A stretch of 64,000 nt of DNA from Aquimarina spinulae (GCF_943373825.1 NZ_CALSBP010000002.1:2655501-2719500), one strand, 5' to 3'. Counted from the stretch's first letter, positions 18,322 to 27,821 are shown. Program-made: numbers and translations. Notes: generated by a model not told the origin, from the sequence alone.

Positions 18322-19040
18322 TGGAAAATATATTAATAACAATATGTGCGAGAGGTGGCTCAAAGGGAATTCCGGGCAAAAATATAAAAGATCTTAACGG
18401 GAGACCTGTAATTGACTATTCTATTCAACACGCAGTGATGTTTGCCAAACTTCATGATAATGTAGATATTGCATTGTCTACAGATAGTGAAGAAATAAAG
18501 AAGGTAGCCGAATCATGTGGGTTGAGCTCAGAATATACTCGTCCAGATTTTTTAGCGAATGATACTGTGGGTAAAATTGATGTTTTGGATCATATTCTTA
18601 GCTACGAAGAAGAACAACGTCAAAAAAAATATGATATCCTTTTGGATCTGGATGTATCTTCCCCAATGAGGACTATTGATGACTTACAACAAGCTTATAA
18701 AATATTTACCCAAAACAAAGAAGCATTAAATATTTTTTCGGTTTCAAAACCACATAAAAACCCTTATTTTAATGTTGTAGAACTTAAGGAAGATGGTTTT
18801 TGCAAATTGGTTAAGCAAAGCGACAGTAAATCACGACAAGCAGCACCTATAGTATATGATATGAATGCTTCGTTTTATATCTATAGAAAAGCATTTTTTG
18901 ATCAAAAATTAAGATCTGCAATAACCAATAAAAGCCTATTATTCTTAATGGATCATATCTGTTTTGATATAGATGAACCAATAGACTTTGATATGATGGA
19001 GTTTCTTTTATCAGCAAATAAATTAGATTTTGAGATATGA
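18321..19040 (+). CDS. legF: CMP-legionaminate / acylneuraminate cytidylyltransferase
   Basis: LegF activates legionaminic acid with CTP to give the transferase donor CMP-legionaminate. The 239-residue protein carries the family's nucleotide loop CARGGSKGIPGKN at about residues 8-20, NGRPVIDYSI just after, and LDVSSPMR near 110 where most family members have LxxTSP. It is one base overlapped with ptmE and 4 bases overlapped with the oxidoreductase that follows, so the whole block is one translationally coupled operon. Confidence 0.92.
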   Translation: MENILITICARGGSKGIPGKNIKDLNGRPVIDYSIQHAVMFAKLHDNVDIALSTDSEEIKKVAESCGLSSEYTRPDFLANDTVGKIDVLDHILSYEEEQRQKKYDILLDLDVSSPMRTIDDLQQAYKIFTQNKEALNIFSVSKPHKNPYFNVVELKEDGFCKLVKQSDSKSRQAAPIVYDMNASFYIYRKAFFDQKLRSAITNKSLLFLMDHICFDIDEPIDFDMMEFLLSANKLDFEI

Positions 19041-19948
19041 ATGTACTAATAATAGGATTGGGTTCGATAGCTACAAAACACATTTCTGCTATAAAAAAAA
19101 TCAAACCTGATGCTCGATTTTATGCACTACGTTCTTCAAAAAAAGTAGATAAAATAACAGGCGTAAACAATATTTTTTCTTTAGACGAATTACAAAAAAT
19201 CAAACCTGATTTTGTAATTATTTCTAATCCTACTTTTGCTCATCATAAAACTATTATAAGTCTTATCCCTTTTAATATTCCTCTATTTATTGAAAAACCT
19301 CTTTTTTCTGAATTGGATAATGGAAAAGTTGTTAAAGAAATACAACAAAATAATTTAACGACTTATGTTGCTTGTAATCTTAGATTCCTGGATTGTTTAC
19401 GATTTGCAAAGGATTATATCGCTAACAAAAGAATTAACGAAGTCAATATATATTGTGGTTCTTATTTGCCAGACTGGAGACCGGGTAGAGATTATAAATC
19501 TACCTATAGCGCAAACAAAGAACAAGGAGGAGGAGTTCACATAGATTTGATTCACGAAATAGATTATGCCTATTGGTTACTTGGAAAACCCGTGCAAGTA
19601 TCTAAAGTGTTTTCTAATAAATCTTCATTAGATATAACTGCATTTGATTATGCTAATTATACTCTTGGTTATCCCAATTTTAATGCAAGCATTGTTTTAA
19701 ATTATTATCGTAGAGATCCAAAACGAACTTTAGAACTAGTCCTAGAAGAGGAAACGATTTTGGTGGATATACTAAAAAATAGAGTCTACAGAAATGATGA
19801 TATTATTTTTGATTCAGAGAAAACAATAGTTGATACTTACGAAGATCAGTTACAATTTTTTATAGATCATGTTATTGCAAAGAAAAAAGAATTCAATACA
19901 GTTGATGAAGCTTATGAAATACTAAAAATATGCCTACAGAACGATTAA
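19037..19948 (+). CDS. ptmF: Gfo/Idh/MocA-family oxidoreductase, PtmF-like by position
   Basis: The 303-residue protein begins with a Rossmann motif, IIGLGSIATKHISAI (residues 4-18). It has the family motif EKPLFS near 89 and the substrate-domain sequence GGGVHIDLIHEIDY near 170, whose His-x3-Asp/His pattern is typical of Gfo/Idh enzymes. In legionaminate operons of the GDP type an oxidoreductase is found at this position beside ptmE, legF and ptmA. The exact step it performs cannot be told from sequence. It overlaps ptmA by 19 bases. A decayed copy of its last 30 codons lies at 22173-22281. Confidence 0.75.
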   Translation: MNVLIIGLGSIATKHISAIKKIKPDARFYALRSSKKVDKITGVNNIFSLDELQKIKPDFVIISNPTFAHHKTIISLIPFNIPLFIEKPLFSELDNGKVVKEIQQNNLTTYVACNLRFLDCLRFAKDYIANKRINEVNIYCGSYLPDWRPGRDYKSTYSANKEQGGGVHIDLIHEIDYAYWLLGKPVQVSKVFSNKSSLDITAFDYANYTLGYPNFNASIVLNYYRRDPKRTLELVLEEETILVDILKNRVYRNDDIIFDSEKTIVDTYEDQLQFFIDHVIAKKKEFNTVDEAYEILKICLQND

Positions 19949-20676
19949 AAAATAAAGTAATTATTGTTACAGGAGGAAGTGGTTTAATAGGAAAGCCAAT
20001 TTTAAAACACCTGAAAGATAATGGAGCAATTGTGATTAATGCAGATATTAATGCCGAAACCAATATTGAAACCGGTGACTACGCATGCGATGTTACTTCT
20101 GAAGCTTCAATTCTAGAACTAGTAGATTCTGTGGTAAAAAAACACGGAAGAATAGATGGTTTGGTTAACAATGCCTATCCTCGCACCAAAGATTGGGGGA
20201 ATAAGTTCGAAGACGTACCCATAGATTCTTGGAGACAAAATGTCGATACGCAAATGAACAGTGTCTTTTTTATTTGCCAACAGGTATTAAAAGTAATGGA
20301 AAAACAAAAATCTGGTTCTGTTGTCAATATCTCCTCTATTTATGGAGTTGTTGGTAACGATTTCACTATTTACGAGGGATATGGTGGTACTTCTCCTGCT
20401 GCATATTCAGCAATAAAAGGGGGGATTATTAATTTCACCAGATATTTAGCTTCCTATTATGGTAAACATAATGTAAGAGTAAACTGCGTATCACCTGGTG
20501 GAATTAAAGATCAACAACATCCATCATTTATAGAAAGATACGAATATAAATCTCCATTAAAACGTTTGGGACAACCTCATGAAATAGCTCCGGCAATTAC
20601 CTTTTTATTGTCAGAGGAAGCTTCATTTATAACAGGGCATAATCTAATGGTAGATGGCGGATGGACAGCAATATAA
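19930..20676 (+). CDS. ptmA: SDR oxidoreductase, PtmA-like
   Basis: The 248-residue classical short-chain dehydrogenase has VTGGSGLIGKP near residues 13-23 (cofactor loop), NNAYPR near 79, and the catalytic Ser/Tyr/Lys set, with YSAIKGGI near 158. A C-terminal GHNLMVDGGWT closes the fold. PtmA homologues accompany ptmE in Campylobacter and in many marine bacteria and supply the GDP-sugar branch of legionaminate synthesis. The precise substrate is not deducible. This is the last gene of the leg block before an 84-base gap; that gap has a diverged copy at 22282-22380. Confidence 0.82.
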   Translation: MPTERLKNKVIIVTGGSGLIGKPILKHLKDNGAIVINADINAETNIETGDYACDVTSEASILELVDSVVKKHGRIDGLVNNAYPRTKDWGNKFEDVPIDSWRQNVDTQMNSVFFICQQVLKVMEKQKSGSVVNISSIYGVVGNDFTIYEGYGGTSPAAYSAIKGGIINFTRYLASYYGKHNVRVNCVSPGGIKDQQHPSFIERYEYKSPLKRLGQPHEIAPAITFLLSEEASFITGHNLMVDGGWTAI

Positions 20677-20769
20677 ATTCATGTTTTTAATTTAAAAAAA
20701 AGTAGTTTATAAGAGTAACATTTATATGAGGTAATACATTAATTAGTACAACCGTAAATATTGAAAAAA

Positions 20770-22158
20770 ATGAAAAAAACAATTTTGACAGTTGCTCTAA
20801 TCTTGTTTTCAGCTATTATTTACTCAAAAATCCCAATGCCCATAACTGAATATGTTATCACTGGGGGAATAGAAAATGGAACATCAGGAGTTTTAACCGA
20901 TGCTAAAAATGCTTTAAATAATAGTGGTGTAATTACAATTAAAGGGGATATTACCATTAGCGGAAATACAATAATCCCAGAAGGAATTGAGCTAAACTTT
21001 TTTAGAGGCAACAAATTAATAGTAAAGGGAAATGTTAAAGTAACTCTTAATGGTAGCATTAATGCCGGATCATATCAAATCTTTGAATTAGAAAACAACG
21101 GGACTATTGAAGATTGCCAGTTTGATAGATGGGATATGACTTTAGATGATGGAAAAGTAACAGGTAATTTGAAAAATAATTTTGTTATTCCACAATGGTG
21201 GGGAGCTGATGATACCGGAAAAAATGATTGTTCTGAAGCGTTTCAAAAAGCTATTGAAGCATTTCCGAATGTTAAAAAATTTGTAGCAGCAGGAAAATTT
21301 ATAGTATACAAAGAAATATTCTTAAATCAAGACAATAGATATTATGACTTTGCCGGAGCTACTTTTATAGGAGTTAACACTAGTAATGATAATCATGAAG
21401 GTTTGGGTGAAAGACCAATTTGTAGTTTTTTAAGAAACGATCCAGATATAGGTCCTAATGGTTATGATGGAGTACCAGCTACTTGGCCTGCTGTGCAAAG
21501 AGGTGGTATGATAGGTATTGGTAAACTTCAACAAGGTAATGAAACATCTCCTTATTCTGTGCAAAACGTAACATTATACGGAGGGTTTTATAAGCCAATG
21601 AGTATTTACGATGTAGCTATAGGTATATATAATTCAAAAAACATAAAAGTTCTAAACGTAAATATAAATTGTTATGAAGGATTGAGAGGAATAGCTATTC
21701 AGCATGATCCATGGCCAGTTTTAAGTAGAACTGATGATGTAATAATTAAAGATGTAATTCAAAATGGAGGTGTGAATATCATTAATATTGATATTTTAGA
21801 AAACAACCCGCATTATGCGAAAAATATAATTATTGATAATATTATTGGCCATGATGTAGTTGGGAAAGGACCTCTTAGTAAAGAAGATAGAGAAGCAGGG
21901 AAAGAAGAAGGTCGACATGGATATGCTTTTAGAATTAGTTCTCAAGGGTCGGGCGAAAATATTTCAAATGTTTCTATTTCAAATGTTATACTATCCTATA
22001 TAAATGGTGGATTCTATTTTGATGGAGTTACAGGAGTAATGTCAAATATTCAAATTATAGGTTATAATAAAGATAAACATAGCTATGAACCAAATTTCCC
22101 TCCAGGTAGCCCTGGAATGATGAGTATGCAGCAAAGCAATATAAGAATAGTAGAGTAA
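20770..22158 (+). CDS. Exported right-handed beta-helix (pectate-lyase-like) protein
   Basis: The 462-residue protein has a signal peptide (MKKTILTVALILFSAIIYS) and a short beta-rich N-terminal domain. From about residue 140 comes a segment typical of Pectate_lyase_3 and tailspike proteins (QWWGADDTGKNDCSEAFQKA), followed by parallel beta-helix turns rich in Asn and Ile. Such proteins bind, cleave or epimerise polysaccharides. Lying inside a polysaccharide locus, it may trim or modify the polymer made here, which is inference. The ATG at 20770 is preferred to the TTG at 20761 because it aligns with the ATG of the gene at 22381, whose upstream region is homologous. No catalytic residues are assignable by eye. 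Confidence 0.7.
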   Translation: MKKTILTVALILFSAIIYSKIPMPITEYVITGGIENGTSGVLTDAKNALNNSGVITIKGDITISGNTIIPEGIELNFFRGNKLIVKGNVKVTLNGSINAGSYQIFELENNGTIEDCQFDRWDMTLDDGKVTGNLKNNFVIPQWWGADDTGKNDCSEAFQKAIEAFPNVKKFVAAGKFIVYKEIFLNQDNRYYDFAGATFIGVNTSNDNHEGLGERPICSFLRNDPDIGPNGYDGVPATWPAVQRGGMIGIGKLQQGNETSPYSVQNVTLYGGFYKPMSIYDVAIGIYNSKNIKVLNVNINCYEGLRGIAIQHDPWPVLSRTDDVIIKDVIQNGGVNIINIDILENNPHYAKNIIIDNIIGHDVVGKGPLSKEDREAGKEEGRHGYAFRISSQGSGENISNVSISNVILSYINGGFYFDGVTGVMSNIQIIGYNKDKHSYEPNFPPGSPGMMSMQQSNIRIVE

Positions 22159-22172
22159 TGATAATTTTAAAA

Positions 22173-22281
22173 CAATTTTTTATTGATAATGTTATTTTCT
22201 GTAAAAAAGAATTCAATACTCGTAGCCAAGGCATATGGAATACTAAAGATATGTTTATAGAATAATTAAAAGACAAGTATC
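22173..22281 (+). pseudogene. Remnant of a second ptmF 3' end and ptmA start
   Basis: This non-coding stretch aligns with the end of ptmF and the first codons of ptmA (19853-19960), with one single-base indel. Read in one frame it gives QFFIDNVIFCKKEFNT, against QFFIDHVIAKKKEFNT in the intact gene. Read in the next frame it gives AYGILKICL and a stop, against AYEILKICL. Similarity continues for about 30 bases into the ptmA start and then stops. The following bases (22282-22380) resemble the gap after ptmA. It is a scar of a duplication with most of ptmA deleted. Confidence 0.8.
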
Positions 22282-22380
22282 TAAACTATAAAACATGTTG
22301 TTAAATTTCACAAAACTAATATACTTTTATTGTAAAGTAGCATCTATATAGTATAATACATTAATTAATAGTATCAAAAA

Positions 22381-23187
22381 ATGAAAAAAACAATTTTTTT
22401 AGCCTTATCTTCTTTTATACTTTTAAGTTGTTCAGGTGATGATGAAAATGCTAATCCAACCTCATTTGAGATTCTTGAATTTTATTATTCTAGGGGATGC
22501 AGCGATGATCGTAGGGATCAAAGAGAATTTATTAATTTTTCCTTTAATCTACCTACAGATGCAGATGGAGATAAAATTTCATATGAAATGAACTTTGGAG
22601 GATTAATATGGGATCTTCCTCCTGAAGGAGTTGAAACATTCCCTGGGTTTTCAGGATTTAAAGATGGAGTTGGAAATTTTAGGAATATAACAGAATTAAA
22701 TTTACCCGCCGAGTTTCCTGATTTTTCAGGCTTCGAGGAAGTTGAATTCAAAATAACAGCAAGAGATGGAAGAGGAGGAGAAAGTGCTGTCTCAAAAGTG
22801 TTTAATGTTACCGCGACCAATGTAGATTTAGGAACACTATCTCTGCCTTATACAAATGTAGTAAGCTATGATAAAAAAAATGAAGTCATCGATGAAAAGA
22901 TAGAGTATACATTTACAGTAGAGAATGAAGTGAATTATGATATAACGTTTGAGCTAACCGATGATGGGTCTTCATCAGACAGATATCCATTAATATCTAT
23001 TTATAATAAAACTAATGGGGAGGTTGTTCAAAATAATAATAGTGAAAATCCACTTTTATTGAATGGGACTCTTTCACCTGGAGTATATGTTCTTAGTGCC
23101 AAAAGTTATATTTTTCCAATTGTTGCTGGGGGTTGTATACTATTAAATGATTTACGCGCAGGCAATGTTACAATTACTATTGAGTAA
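22381..23187 (+). CDS. Lipoprotein of unknown function with Ig-like features
   Basis: The 268-residue protein has a type II signal peptide ending in LLSC (Cys17) followed by SGDDEN. The acidic residues after the Cys are typical of exported Bacteroidetes lipoproteins. The mature part is beta-rich. It includes ITARDGRGGESAVSKVFNV near residue 125, reminiscent of Ig or cadherin-like folds, and a C-terminal domain resembling PPC-like beta-sandwiches (YTFTVENEVNYDITFEL near 178). No enzyme motif is seen. Its upstream region is homologous to that of the beta-helix gene, so the two probably respond to the same signals. I do not recognise a family. Confidence 0.65.
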   Translation: MKKTIFLALSSFILLSCSGDDENANPTSFEILEFYYSRGCSDDRRDQREFINFSFNLPTDADGDKISYEMNFGGLIWDLPPEGVETFPGFSGFKDGVGNFRNITELNLPAEFPDFSGFEEVEFKITARDGRGGESAVSKVFNVTATNVDLGTLSLPYTNVVSYDKKNEVIDEKIEYTFTVENEVNYDITFELTDDGSSSDRYPLISIYNKTNGEVVQNNNSENPLLLNGTLSPGVYVLSAKSYIFPIVAGGCILLNDLRAGNVTITIE

Positions 23188-23420
23188 ACTATTAAATAAT
23201 AGTACTTCAAGTAAATATATTACTGCTAAGTTTATAAAAAAACCAATTAGTAAAATATAGTATATCAATTTCATTTCCGAGCCATTGTACTGGCTTTAAG
23301 AACCCTATCTTCAACTCTTAACTGTTTTTAGTGATCAAAAAGTGGTGTTAGTTGAATAGAAAATGTAATATTGCTATATTTTAAATTATCGTTAAGTAAA
23401 TACTATTATTCTATTAAATT
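23188..23420 (+). other. Intergenic region, weak hairpins
   Basis: A 6-bp stem (23188-23203) starts immediately after the lipoprotein stop, and a 5-bp stem (23280-23295) lies further on. Neither has a strong T-tract. They could end transcription weakly before the DUF4956 module. No convincing TAnnTTTG promoter box was found. Confidence 0.3.
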
Positions 23421-24098
23421 ATGGACGAATTATTAAATCAATTTAATTTAAATATCCAAGAAAATTTTTCAATTTCAATTTTCTTAATCAATATTGTAAC
23501 CGCCTCGGTTTTACTTTATATTCTTTCAAGACTATATATTAAATTCGGAAACTCAATGTCTAATAGAGACCAACTCTCTCGGGTGTTAATTATAATAGGA
23601 GTAACCACTTTTTTAATTATCACTATTGTGAAATCCTCGTTAGCACTTTCTTTAGGTTTGGTAGGAGCATTATCGATTGTTAGATTTAGAACAGCAATTA
23701 AAGAACCTGAAGAATTGGGTTTTTTCTTTATTGCAATTGCTATTGGTTTAGGCCTTGGTGCTAATCAATTAATTCCAACATTAGTAGGCTTTATAGTTTT
23801 AGCAATTATAATTATTTTTCTGAATAGAAATAAAATGAAAGGAACATTAACTCAAAATATCATTATTAGTTTATCGTCTAATGAAAAAGATAATAACACT
23901 ATTGTAGATATGGTTAGTTCTGTTTTGAAAAATAATTCGAATCAGTTAGAGATAAAGAGATTAAACTCAACAGAAGACAACTTGAGTTTGAATTTCTTAA
24001 TAAATGTTACTGATTTAAATGCTCTTCAAACTATCTCGAAAGAATTAAGTGATATTGATAAAAAAATGAATGTAACTTTCATAGATAGTATTATATAA
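23421..24098 (+). CDS. DUF4956 membrane protein
   Basis: The 225-residue protein has four hydrophobic segments in its first 135 residues and a soluble C-terminal domain. The conserved core SLALSLGLVGALSIVRFRTAIKEPEEL (about residues 75-101; quoted here only as the SIVRFR and KEPEEL elements that identify it) is the family signature. DUF4956 proteins are repeatedly found beside VTC-type polyphosphate polymerases and CotH proteins, and the same arrangement occurs here. The biochemical role is unknown; a membrane partner or channel for the polymerase is a reasonable guess. It lies 35 bases upstream of the CotH gene. Confidence 0.88.
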   Translation: MDELLNQFNLNIQENFSISIFLINIVTASVLLYILSRLYIKFGNSMSNRDQLSRVLIIIGVTTFLIITIVKSSLALSLGLVGALSIVRFRTAIKEPEELGFFFIAIAIGLGLGANQLIPTLVGFIVLAIIIIFLNRNKMKGTLTQNIIISLSSNEKDNNTIVDMVSSVLKNNSNQLEIKRLNSTEDNLSLNFLINVTDLNALQTISKELSDIDKKMNVTFIDSII

Positions 24099-24133
24099 GT
24101 GATGTTTTTTAATAACTTAAATCAGATCATATT

Positions 24134-27118
24134 ATGAAAATACATACTAGGAAAACTGGATTTGCTAAGTTTATACTACCCGGAATTATATTGATTCTAT
24201 TAGTTATATTTTCTCTAAGCCAGAGGTCAAACGATAAACATAGTAAGAAAAACAATAAGAGTAATCCTATCGAGACGCATTCTACGTTATTAGACACTAA
24301 AGGTATAGAGGAAATGATCGTTGAGGATATTAATTTGATTCACAAAGATCGCGAATGTTCTTTATACTTTAATAATTCTTTTGGTGCACCAACCTTGTAT
24401 TATATATATAAAGATTCTTTAAACGCCCTACAAAAAACAGATCGGGTATATGTACATATACATTTGAAAGATAATTCTAAATTAGAAAATGGTCCTTTTA
24501 TTAATTTGGGATTAAATTTTGAACCCGTAGAACAGGTAATCAATGAATCAAAGTATTATATATTTAGAATACCTTTTGTTAATAAAGATCTCGAAATAAA
24601 CAACGTGGATTATTTTAATACAGGAAGATATAATTCTACTACAGCAAAAAAATCATATCAAGTTAATGAACTAAAAATAGATAAACTTTTTCTTAAGGAG
24701 ATTTTAAATAATAATTTTAAGAAATTAGTTATTTCATTAAATAAGAAAGCGTATACTAAAATAGCAGATAAAAGAGAAGAAGCATTAGAAGTCGGTATTT
24801 TATCTTCTGAAGATAGTGATTTAGTTAAAGCTGAAATTTCGTCAGGAAATTCTGGGAATTTAAAAGCAGAAATACGTTTGAAAGGCGATTGGACAGATCA
24901 TTTAATTGATCCTCTTAAATGGTCGTTCCGAATTAAGTTAGAAGATGATAAAACTTTGTTTGGAATGAGAAAATTTTCAATTCAACATCCAAAAGTTAGA
25001 AATTATGTTTGGGAATGGTTATTTAATAAAACATCAAAAGAAAATGATCTAATTGGTTTAAGATATGATTTTTTGAATGTGGATCTTCAAGTAGAAGGAG
25101 ATGATAACTTTGACCTCAAAAATATGGGTGTCATGGCTATTGAAGAATCTTTTGATAAATTATTAATTGAGAATAATAAAAGAAGAGAAGGGATAATAAT
25201 TAGTTTTGACGAATCATTTTTATGGGATGATAGAAAAAAGACCCAAAAATTAAAATTGTCTGCTGATTCATATTCTAAAGACCTTCATTCATTTATGAAT
25301 GCTCCGATAAGAGTTTTTAATGAGAATAAAGTATTAACTTCTCCCAACTTGTCAAAACAATTTAAAACGGCTAAAAACCTTCTGAATGAATTAAGAAATG
25401 GAAATTTAAAAATTTCTGAAGCTTTCGATGTAGACAAATTAGCTTTTTTTGTTGCTATATGTAACCTGTATGGAGGTGAGCATGGGTTGATCTGGCACAA
25501 TTTAAGGATATACTATAATCCGATAACGAGTAAGTTAGAACCTATCTCATATGATTCAGATTCGGGTCATAAAATTGGCCGTATATTGAATTATCCTTTT
25601 CATGGAAAAGATACATTATATCAACAAAAATTGATTGAGAAACTAGGGATAGTAACTAGTGATAAGTTTATCCAAAATTTGATAAATTTTAAGGAGTTAA
25701 ACTCGTTAATATCAAATATGAATTCTGAGTACAACACCAGTTTTGATATTTCTATTTTAGAACACAACATTAATTTTATCAAAAAGCAAATCTATCCTTC
25801 TAATACTATTGTTTCATATTTGTATACACATGACTCTAGGCAGATGTTTGTTGATATTGAAAATATTTCTGGATTTCCAGTTGTAATTAACGGGTTGCAA
25901 ACAAAAAAGGGGAAAGCTTTGTCAAAATCATTTTCTGACAATATTATTATTTACCCAAAAGAGCGAAGAGTTGTAGGTTTTATATTAGAAGATTCATTTA
26001 TAAATGCTTTTGTTTCCAAAAAAAACAAAAAGGGAGAATTTCGATACCCAAAGGATTTAGCAAAAATAGATCTTAATTATAATATATTAGGATCTGGTTA
26101 CAAAAGATCTGATAAAATTATACCTTATACAAAAGAAGATACCGATTTTATTGATTACTACAAAGAATTTTCATCATTCAACCTTGATTCTTTTAATTTT
26201 ATTTCATTAAATAAAAAGGATAGTATTATTTACTTTAATTCGGGGGAACATATTACAAATAAAACTATTCGTATTCCATCTGGCTATAAAGTTATTGTAG
26301 AGAAAGGATTTAGTTTAGACTTAAAAGATGAAGCCTCATTAGTTTCTTTCTCTCCTATATTTTGTCAAGGAACAAAAGAGTTTCCTATTAATTTTTTCTC
26401 TTCAGACGCTACTGGATGTGGCATTTTTATTTCTAATGCAAAAGAGAAATCGATTCTAACATATTGCAATTTTAATAATCTTTCAAATCCGAAATCATCA
26501 GAATGGAGCCTATCTGGATCTGTAAATTTTAACGAGTCTGATGTGAATGTTTCAAACTCAGTGTTTGAAAACAATAGAAGTGAAGATGGACTTAATATTA
26601 TTAGATCAGAATTTCATATTGATTCTTCTATTTTTCGTAATACAATGTCGGATGCTTTTGATGGGGATTTTGTAAAAGGAAGTATTGTTAATAGTAAATT
26701 TGTTAATTTAGGGAATGATGGTATTGATGTTTCAGGATCAAACTTAAAAATAAGCAATATAGACATCTTAGAACCTTCTGATAAAGCAATTAGTATAGGG
26801 GAAGACAGTAAATTGTCTGGTGAAAAAGTGAGAATAACTGGAGGAGAAATTGGTGTTGTGAGTAAAGATTTGTCTCATATTGTATTAAATGACGTTACTA
26901 TTTCAAATACACGATTGGCATTTTCATGTTTTCAGAAGAAAAGTGAATTTGGACCTGGATCAATAGCCGTGTCTGATATAGAGTTGTTAAATAATGAATT
27001 GGATTACTTGATTGAAAAAAACTCTAAACTATCAATAGATAAAGTTTTTATGGAAACAAAAAGTGCCAAAGTAATAGAAAAAATGTACGGAAAAGAATAT
27101 GGTAAAAGTAGTAGATAA
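24134..27118 (+). CDS. CotH kinase-family protein with C-terminal beta-helix
   Basis: The 994-residue protein has an N-terminal membrane anchor (about residues 10-28) and an N-terminal domain to about 190 that is shared with the small protein at 27896. A CotH domain covers about 200-600. CotH marks are RLKGDW near 247, KWSFRIKL near 262, FGMRKFSIQHP near 279 and LEPISYDSDSGHKIG near 468-482. The family is known for atypical secreted protein kinases, such as the Bacillus spore-coat kinase CotH. Residues 700-980 form repeated short strands typical of a right-handed beta-helix, suggesting binding to a polysaccharide or surface filament. Its end overlaps the VTC gene by 20 bases. The phosphorylation target is unknown. 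Confidence 0.82.
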   Translation: MKIHTRKTGFAKFILPGIILILLVIFSLSQRSNDKHSKKNNKSNPIETHSTLLDTKGIEEMIVEDINLIHKDRECSLYFNNSFGAPTLYYIYKDSLNALQKTDRVYVHIHLKDNSKLENGPFINLGLNFEPVEQVINESKYYIFRIPFVNKDLEINNVDYFNTGRYNSTTAKKSYQVNELKIDKLFLKEILNNNFKKLVISLNKKAYTKIADKREEALEVGILSSEDSDLVKAEISSGNSGNLKAEIRLKGDWTDHLIDPLKWSFRIKLEDDKTLFGMRKFSIQHPKVRNYVWEWLFNKTSKENDLIGLRYDFLNVDLQVEGDDNFDLKNMGVMAIEESFDKLLIENNKRREGIIISFDESFLWDDRKKTQKLKLSADSYSKDLHSFMNAPIRVFNENKVLTSPNLSKQFKTAKNLLNELRNGNLKISEAFDVDKLAFFVAICNLYGGEHGLIWHNLRIYYNPITSKLEPISYDSDSGHKIGRILNYPFHGKDTLYQQKLIEKLGIVTSDKFIQNLINFKELNSLISNMNSEYNTSFDISILEHNINFIKKQIYPSNTIVSYLYTHDSRQMFVDIENISGFPVVINGLQTKKGKALSKSFSDNIIIYPKERRVVGFILEDSFINAFVSKKNKKGEFRYPKDLAKIDLNYNILGSGYKRSDKIIPYTKEDTDFIDYYKEFSSFNLDSFNFISLNKKDSIIYFNSGEHITNKTIRIPSGYKVIVEKGFSLDLKDEASLVSFSPIFCQGTKEFPINFFSSDATGCGIFISNAKEKSILTYCNFNNLSNPKSSEWSLSGSVNFNESDVNVSNSVFENNRSEDGLNIIRSEFHIDSSIFRNTMSDAFDGDFVKGSIVNSKFVNLGNDGIDVSGSNLKISNIDILEPSDKAISIGEDSKLSGEKVRITGGEIGVVSKDLSHIVLNDVTISNTRLAFSCFQKKSEFGPGSIAVSDIELLNNELDYLIEKNSKLSIDKVFMETKSAKVIEKMYGKEYGKSSR

Positions 27119-27821
27119 AAATTTAAACAATGAACTTAGATTTGAAAGAAAGTTTGTTTTTTCTAAAATTCACCTGAACGATTTGATTCAGAAACTATAT
27201 TTGAACAGTTTTTGTTTCACTGAAATCTTTGAAGAAAGAAAGATTAATAATGTATATTTTGATGATAATGATTTAAGTTTTTATAGACAAAATGTTATTG
27301 GTGTTGGTGAAAGATTAAAGTATAGATTAAGATGGTATGGGCAAGATTTTTCGTTGATTGAAAACCCCACAATAGAAATTAAAAAGAAAAAAGGTGAGGT
27401 CGGAGATAAGGTAAGGCATAAGTTTACGAACTTTTCCTTTAATCTTGATGCTAATAATACTCCATCAGAATTGCAAAATATGATTATAAACAGGCTGGAA
27501 GACAATCTGGGGATGAAAAATAAGTTTTATCAGCTACAACCAGCACTTTTAAGCTCTTATGAGCGTAGGTATTTTTTATCCTTTTGTGGAAGATATAGAG
27601 TAACTTTAGACTACAATCAAGAGTTCTTTAACCCAAATTACATAAACTATAAAGATTCTAGAAGAACTATTGACCAGAGTACTATAGTTTTAGAATTAAA
27701 ATATAGTATTAATGAAGATGTAGATTCCAGAATAATTACGCAACAGTTTAATACACGGTTATCGAAGAATTCAAAATATGTTCAAGGGATAGATTTTATT
27801 CATGATCAAATAACATTCTAA
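27099..27821 (+). CDS. VTC-domain polyphosphate polymerase-like protein
   Basis: The 240-residue protein matches the bacterial VTC (vacuolar transporter chaperone) tunnel-fold family. It has the N-terminal RFERKF (residues 14-19), VYFDD near 52-56, the basic pair KYRLRWYG (74-81), the alternating EIKKKKG (93-99), YERRYF near 154 and LELKYS near 199. In eukaryotic VTC4 the equivalent Lys/Arg lining and Glu bind phosphate and Mn and polymerise phosphate from ATP. The pattern of basic residues looks intact, so catalysis is plausible. It has no signal peptide and is translationally coupled to the CotH gene by a 20-base overlap. Confidence 0.85.
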   Translation: MVKVVDKNLNNELRFERKFVFSKIHLNDLIQKLYLNSFCFTEIFEERKINNVYFDDNDLSFYRQNVIGVGERLKYRLRWYGQDFSLIENPTIEIKKKKGEVGDKVRHKFTNFSFNLDANNTPSELQNMIINRLEDNLGMKNKFYQLQPALLSSYERRYFLSFCGRYRVTLDYNQEFFNPNYINYKDSRRTIDQSTIVLELKYSINEDVDSRIITQQFNTRLSKNSKYVQGIDFIHDQITF

